64,000 nucleotides of DNA from Hyphomicrobium sp. (GTDB taxonomy: Bacteria > Pseudomonadota > Alphaproteobacteria > Rhizobiales > Hyphomicrobiaceae): assembly GCA_017512425.1 (NCBI GenBank), contig JAFWGI010000012.1, positions 372,001 to 436,000 on the forward strand, in the 5' to 3' direction. Under the pieces are notes generated by a model. The model saw only the letters and a program-made list of their open reading frames with translations, searched no databases and was not told where the DNA came from. Shown here one piece after another: positions 59,741 through 64,000 of this stretch. Position numbers and translations under genes: made by a program. Numbering within the stretch: the stretch's first letter is position 1; every line of letters starts with the position of its first letter.

Positions 59741-61723
59741 ATGATCGTTGAATTCGGACATTTCGCGCTGATCCTGGCGGTCATGGTCGCGGCGTTCCAG
59801 ATGATCGTGCCGTTCGCCGGTGCGCGCCGCCGAGATGTGCGCATGATGAACACCGCCGAACCGGCCGCGATCTCGCAATTGATTCTGCTCGCGATCGCCT
59901 TCGTCGCGCTGATGCACGCCTATGTGACGAGTGACTTCTCGGTCGCGAACGTTGCCGCCAACTCGCACTCGACGAAGCCGATGATCTACAAAATCTCCGG
60001 CGTGTGGGGCAATCACGAAGGCTCGATGCTGCTCTGGGTGCTGATCCTTGCTCTGTTCGGTGCAGCCGTGGCGTTGTTCGGTAACAACCTGCCGCCGACG
60101 TTGAAGGCGACTGTGCTTGCGGTGCAGGCGTCCGTCGCGCTGGCGTTTTTGCTGTTCATCGTCATGACGTCCGATCCGTTTCTGCGGCTTGATCCGGCCC
60201 CTGCTGATGGCCGCGGCCTGAACCCCATCCTGCAAGACCCGGCGCTCGCGTTCCATCCGCCGTTTCTCTACATCGGATACGTCGGGTTCTCGATCGCATT
60301 CTCGTTCGCGATTGCTGCTTTGATCGAGGGCCGTATCGATGCGGCGTGGGCGCGCTGGGTGCGTCCGTGGACGCTCGCCGCGTGGATGTTCCTGACCATC
60401 GGTATCGCGATGGGCTCGTGGTGGGCCTACTACGAACTCGGCTGGGGCGGATGGTGGTTCTGGGACCCGGTCGAGAACGCGTCCTTCATGCCGTGGCTCG
60501 CGGGGACAGCATTGCTGCATTCAGCGCTCGTCATGGAAAAGCGCGAGGCGCTGAAAGTATGGACCGTCCTGCTCGCGATTTTGACGTTCTCGCTGTCGCT
60601 GATGGGCGCGTTTATCGTCCGCTCCGGCGTGCTGACGTCGGTGCATTCGTTCGCGGTCGATCCTGAACGCGGCGTCTTCATTCTCGGCATTCTTGTGCTG
60701 TTTACTGGTGGCGGCCTCGCTCTGTTTGCGACGCGCGCACATGAGATGCGCACGGGCGGGCTGTTTCAGCCGATCAGCCGCGAAGGCACGCTTGTTTTCA
60801 ATAATCTGCTGCTCGTCACGGCCACAGCGACGGTTCTGATCGGCACGCTTTATCCGCTGGTGCTTGAAGGTGTCACGGGCGAAAAGATTTCTGTCGGGCC
60901 GCCCTTCTTCAATATGACGTTCGGGCCTTTGATGATCCCGCTGCTCTTGGCATTGCCGTATGGACCGCTGCTCGCGTGGAAGCGCGGCGATCTCGTCGGC
61001 GTGACGCAGCGGCTGGTGTTTGCGATTGCCGGAGCATTGCTGTTGGCGGCGCTCGCTTACGCTGCGTTCAATCGCGGGCCGTCGCTGGCGCCGTTCGGCA
61101 TCGCGCTCGGCGCGTTCGTGATGCTGGGCGCGATCACCGAATGGGCGTTGCGGGTCAAGCTCGGTTCAGCGCCATCCGATGAAGTCATCCGCCGTGCGAA
61201 GAACCTGCCGCGCTCACAGTATGGTACGCTGCTCGCGCATTTCGGTGTTGGCCTGATGGTTATCGGGATTGTCGGAACGACGGCGTATCAGGAAGAACGC
61301 ATCCTGCTGATGAAGCCCGGCGAGACCGTAACGGTCGGTGGTTATGACGCGACGTTCAAGGGCGTGAAGGCCGAAAAAGGCCCGAACTACATGGAAGATA
61401 TCGCGTCGTTCGAGATCACGCGCGGCGGCGAAGTCCTGACGACTCTGTTGCCGTCGAAGCGGCTTTACGATGCGCCGCCGCAGCCGACGACGGAGAGCGG
61501 TATTCTCGCGTCGTGGCGTGGCGATTTATACGTCGTCATCGGCGATCCGCAGGGCGATACGACCGCCTACGCCGTCCGCGCGTATTTCAATCCGCTGGTG
61601 CGATTCATTTGGCTCGGCGCTCTGATCATGTTCATCGGCGGTGGCATCTCGCTGACGGATCGGCGCTTGCGCGTCGGCGCGCCGGTCAAAAGCCGCCGCG
61701 CTGCGCCGGTGCCGGCCGAGTGA
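59741..61723 (+). CDS. ccmF: Haem lyase subunit CcmF
   Basis: 660 residues with about 14-15 hydrophobic segments. The WWD haem-handling motif is WGGWWFWDPVENASFMPW, and conserved periplasmic His residues occur (SGVWGNHEGSMLLW; RSGVLTSVHSFAVDPERG). It attaches haem to apocytochrome c together with CcmH and CcmI. It starts 44 bases after ccmE and ends 7 bases before ccmH. Confidence 0.96.
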   Translation: MIVEFGHFALILAVMVAAFQMIVPFAGARRRDVRMMNTAEPAAISQLILLAIAFVALMHAYVTSDFSVANVAANSHSTKPMIYKISGVWGNHEGSMLLWVLILALFGAAVALFGNNLPPTLKATVLAVQASVALAFLLFIVMTSDPFLRLDPAPADGRGLNPILQDPALAFHPPFLYIGYVGFSIAFSFAIAALIEGRIDAAWARWVRPWTLAAWMFLTIGIAMGSWWAYYELGWGGWWFWDPVENASFMPWLAGTALLHSALVMEKREALKVWTVLLAILTFSLSLMGAFIVRSGVLTSVHSFAVDPERGVFILGILVLFTGGGLALFATRAHEMRTGGLFQPISREGTLVFNNLLLVTATATVLIGTLYPLVLEGVTGEKISVGPPFFNMTFGPLMIPLLLALPYGPLLAWKRGDLVGVTQRLVFAIAGALLLAALAYAAFNRGPSLAPFGIALGAFVMLGAITEWALRVKLGSAPSDEVIRRAKNLPRSQYGTLLAHFGVGLMVIGIVGTTAYQEERILLMKPGETVTVGGYDATFKGVKAEKGPNYMEDIASFEITRGGEVLTTLLPSKRLYDAPPQPTTESGILASWRGDLYVVIGDPQGDTTAYAVRAYFNPLVRFIWLGALIMFIGGGISLTDRRLRVGAPVKSRRAAPVPAE

Positions 61724-61730
61724 GGCGCGC

Positions 61731-62231
61731 ATGATGGATCATATCAAGCGCGGTCTCATCGTCCTGCTGCTTGCAACGCTATTGCCGTTTGCCGCGCACG
61801 CTGTGCAGCCCGACGAAATGCTGCCCGACGCCGCTCAGGAAAAGCGTGCGCGTTCGATCTCGGCGGGCTTGCGCTGTCTCGTCTGTCAGAACCAGTCGAT
61901 CGACGACAGCGACGCGCCGCTGGCGCGCGATTTGCGGTTGATCGTGCGCGAACGCATCAAGGCGGGGGACAACGACGCGGCGGTCGTCGATTACGTTGTC
62001 GCCCGCTACGGCGACTATGTGCTGCTGAAGCCGCCATTCAACACGTCGACGCTGATCCTGTGGGCGTCGCCGTTGCTGCTGCTGTTGGGCGGCATTTGGC
62101 TTGGACGCAAGGTCATGCGGCCGGCAGGCACAGCCGAACCGGCTGCACCGCTCGACGCCGAGGAACAGGCGCGGCTTGAAGAAATACTTGGCCGAGGTTC
62201 AGTCGAGCGATCTGAAAAAAGCGACAGTTAG
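61731..62231 (+). CDS. ccmH: Cytochrome c maturation protein CcmH
   Basis: 166 residues: signal peptide, then the thiol-redox motif LRCLVCQNQ (Cys49 and Cys52), then a C-terminal membrane segment (LILWASPLLLLLGGIWLG). It keeps apocytochrome thiols reduced for CcmF. Its end overlaps the convergent protease gene by 4 bases. Confidence 0.95.
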   Translation: MMDHIKRGLIVLLLATLLPFAAHAVQPDEMLPDAAQEKRARSISAGLRCLVCQNQSIDDSDAPLARDLRLIVRERIKAGDNDAAVVDYVVARYGDYVLLKPPFNTSTLILWASPLLLLLGGIWLGRKVMRPAGTAEPAAPLDAEEQARLEEILGRGSVERSEKSDS

Positions 62232-63358
62232 CGCGCTGCGCTTTCGGGTGCGCGGGCGCGCAGCCAGCCTTCGAGGTCGGCCGCCAATTGCGGGGTCAAG
62301 CGTGATGACGACGCGCGGCCGTAGACGGCGTTGAAGCGATGCACAGCCTCACGCATCTCAGCCGTGACGTCGGAGTTGAGAGGGCCGTTATAGAACCCGG
62401 CATCGTGCAGCAAATTCTTCAACCGCTGAATGTCGGCGCTGCTTGTCAGTGTGTCGCTTTGCGAAAGGTGCTCGATCGCCGCGGCGAGCTCGCCAAGCGT
62501 GATCGCAGTGTTGGCGAGCGCTTCGCTGGCGGGCGCGGAGGCTGCGTCGTCGGGCGCGCGCGCTGATGGTACGCTGCGCGCCATGACGTAGGTTCCAACG
62601 TTCATGGCGACGGCTTCCGGGCCGCGGGGTGTGTCGACGAGCAGCGGCGAACCCGACGAGCCGCCGCCGGTATCGCAGTCGTGAAAGGCGATGTTGTCGA
62701 GCGCCATAAAATCGCGGGCCAGCGCCGCGCGGTTCGCACTTGGAAATTCTTGACGGACAGCGCACGGGCCGCTGACGCGCAACGTCGCGCCTGGAAGGTC
62801 GGCGTGGATTGCGACTTGATAAATCGCGCCGCGTGCTGCGTCTTTGGCGATGTCGTTCTCAGAGCGCGTCGAGAGGCGGATACTGCCAGACGTGCACAAC
62901 GGCTTTTCAATCCGCGCAACCGCCCAGTCTTGAGCGGCGCCGATCGGTGGCGCGACCGCAAGCTGCTGCGTACCGGAAATGATCGTCTGATCGTGCGACA
63001 GGCTTTGCGTGCCGGCGAGCAGCGATGCGCGTTTTCTATCGGCGCCGATTTTAAAACGCAGGTCGCTAAGACGCGGACCTCGGGCCGCAGCCGTTCCAAA
63101 CAAACAATGGCTGGCGGTCGCGATCATATCCGGCGCAACGCAAAACGCCGTGCATACGATGCCGGTCTTTTGCGACGTCAACGCACCGATTTTATCGGAT
63201 AGCGATGCCGTTGCAGCGTCGAGCGGGCGGCGTTGATCGGCACCGAAGACAGCAGCGTGCCCCGGCGCCGAAAACGCGGCGATTGCCGCCAAAGCGACAA
63301 GGACTGCAAGCGCGGCTTTGATCCGGCGAAAAGCTTCGAATGGCGGCGTGTGCGGCAT
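62228..63358 (-). CDS. Exported trypsin-like serine protease with C-terminal peptidoglycan-binding-like domain
   Basis: 376 residues with a signal peptide (cleavage near APGHA-AV). The chymotrypsin-like triad is visible: His in IATASHCLFG, Asp in AAQDWAVARIEK and Ser in DTGGGSSGSPLLVD. Residues about 305-365 (IQRLKNLLHDAGFYNGPLNS, then MREAVHRFNAVYGR) resemble a peptidoglycan-binding module. Likely a periplasmic or cell-wall protease; substrate unknown. It breaks the ccm-degP neighbourhood by pointing the other way. Confidence 0.85.
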   Translation of the reverse strand: MPHTPPFEAFRRIKAALAVLVALAAIAAFSAPGHAAVFGADQRRPLDAATASLSDKIGALTSQKTGIVCTAFCVAPDMIATASHCLFGTAAARGPRLSDLRFKIGADRKRASLLAGTQSLSHDQTIISGTQQLAVAPPIGAAQDWAVARIEKPLCTSGSIRLSTRSENDIAKDAARGAIYQVAIHADLPGATLRVSGPCAVRQEFPSANRAALARDFMALDNIAFHDCDTGGGSSGSPLLVDTPRGPEAVAMNVGTYVMARSVPSARAPDDAASAPASEALANTAITLGELAAAIEHLSQSDTLTSSADIQRLKNLLHDAGFYNGPLNSDVTAEMREAVHRFNAVYGRASSSRLTPQLAADLEGWLRARAPESAAR

Positions 63359-63460
63359 GACATTACCAACAGTTAAGACGGCCGAAAGGCTGGTGTAATC
63401 CGGCTTCCCGTATGTCCAGAGCCAAGCCTCAATCGGCCTGTTTCAAATTGGAGATAAGGG

Positions 63461-64000
63461 ATGCGCTCTTCCCATCGTCGTTCGGCATCGTTCAAGGCCT
63501 ACACAGCAAAGAACGGGCCAGCTCTCGTCGCGCTGGTGGCGGCTGGTGCCATCGGCTTAGGTTTCAATAATTTTGCGATGCCTGCGCGCGCGGAAGCGCC
63601 TGCCGCAAGCACCGTTCAGACGCCGTTCGGCCGGGCGCCGCTGTCGTTCGCCGACCTCGTCGAGCGCGTAAAGCCGTCGGTTGTCTCGGTTTCGGTCGTT
63701 AACGATGGCAGCGGCGGCGCGAAGGTCGCGAAGAACGATGAAGGTCCGGGACAAGGCCGCGGCAACCCGGGCTTCTCAGTTCCCGACCTGCCTGAAGATC
63801 ACCCGCTGCACGACTTCTTCAAAAACCTGCCGAAGGAATTCGGCCAGGGTCCCGGCCAGGGAGGCAGGCAGCGCCCGGTCCAGGGCCAGGGCTCGGGATT
63901 CGTCGTTTCACCTGATGGCTTCGTCGTGACCAACAATCACGTCATCGATGGCGCGACGAAAATTCAGGTGCAGTTCGACGACAACGGCCGTGGCGAAGGC
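63461..64000 (+). CDS. degP: Periplasmic serine protease DegP/HtrA (3' end outside window)
   Basis: The first 180 residues are present. GGAG and AAGGG precede ATG 63461. A long basic signal region ends near MPARA-EA. The protease domain starts SFADLVERVKPSVVSVSV and reaches GSGFVVSPDGFVVTNNHVID with the catalytic His. Between them is a Gly/Gln-rich loop (NPGFSVPDLPEDHPLHDFFK, then GQGPGQGG). It degrades and refolds misfolded envelope proteins. Ser and PDZ domains lie beyond the right edge. degP next to ccm and feuPQ is a conserved rhizobial arrangement. Confidence 0.95.
   Translation, partial: MRSSHRRSASFKAYTAKNGPALVALVAAGAIGLGFNNFAMPARAEAPAASTVQTPFGRAPLSFADLVERVKPSVVSVSVVNDGSGGAKVAKNDEGPGQGRGNPGFSVPDLPEDHPLHDFFKNLPKEFGQGPGQGGRQRPVQGQGSGFVVSPDGFVVTNNHVIDGATKIQVQFDDNGRGEG

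Overview
The window is high-GC DNA (roughly 60-65% G+C by eye) packed with genes on both strands. It comes from an alphaproteobacterium, most likely of the order Hyphomicrobiales. Supporting marks are a Ros/MucR regulator, a DUF6456 gene beside a DnaA-domain-IV protein, DUF1491, DUF5330, a feuPQ-like pair beside ccmIEFH and degP, and a gene transfer agent (GTA) head-tail cluster in the order known from Rhodobacter capsulatus. Genus cannot be fixed from this sequence. No rRNA, tRNA, CRISPR array, transposase or integrase was found.

Layout. 1-0.3 kb: start of a solute-binding protein gene that runs off the left edge, preceded by a clear guanidine-I (ykkC) riboswitch. 0.7-7.6 kb: a minus-strand operon of two transglutaminase-like proteins around a circularly permuted ATP-grasp/alpha-E fusion, with a zinc metallopeptidase divergent from it. 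9.0-10.8 kb: molybdate uptake genes modB and modC (no modA) and a ModE-type regulator. 11-21 kb: cystathionine beta-lyase, an amino-acid binding protein, two secreted proteins sharing a beta-sandwich-like repeat (one with a VWA domain), a nitroreductase, NAD kinase, CutA and a coiled-coil exported protein. 21.1-21.9 kb: the longest non-coding stretch, with a cluster of DnaA-box-like 9-mers. 21.9-35.4 kb: a membrane protein with a C-terminal primase-like domain, oligopeptidase B, MucR, SufE, PBP1A and small conserved genes.

35.7-54.6 kb is the GTA cluster: TerS, TerL, portal, prohead protease, capsid, connector, head-tail adaptor, tail terminator, tail tube, two chaperones, tape measure, distal tail, hub, NlpC/P60 peptidase and megatron. 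It ends with an unusual single protein joining an amidase, a GH108 muramidase and a holin-like membrane tail. An antisense secreted-protein gene and a 1 kb islet with two tiny divergent genes interrupt the cluster. 54.7-64 kb: a FeuN-like PepSY protein, feuP-feuQ-like two-component genes, a glycine-zipper lipoprotein, ccmI-E-F-H for cytochrome c maturation, a trypsin-like protease and the start of degP.

The most unusual feature is a set of palindromic repeats scattered through the GTA cluster. Family A (about 42 bp hairpins with varying but self-complementary arms) and family B (about 115 bp) lie in frame inside the TerL and portal genes without breaking them, much like Rickettsia palindromic elements. 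Family C (about 100 bp, three hairpins) starts at the base after the stop codon, or one base later, in three GTA genes. A fourth, longer palindrome occurs twice in the window.
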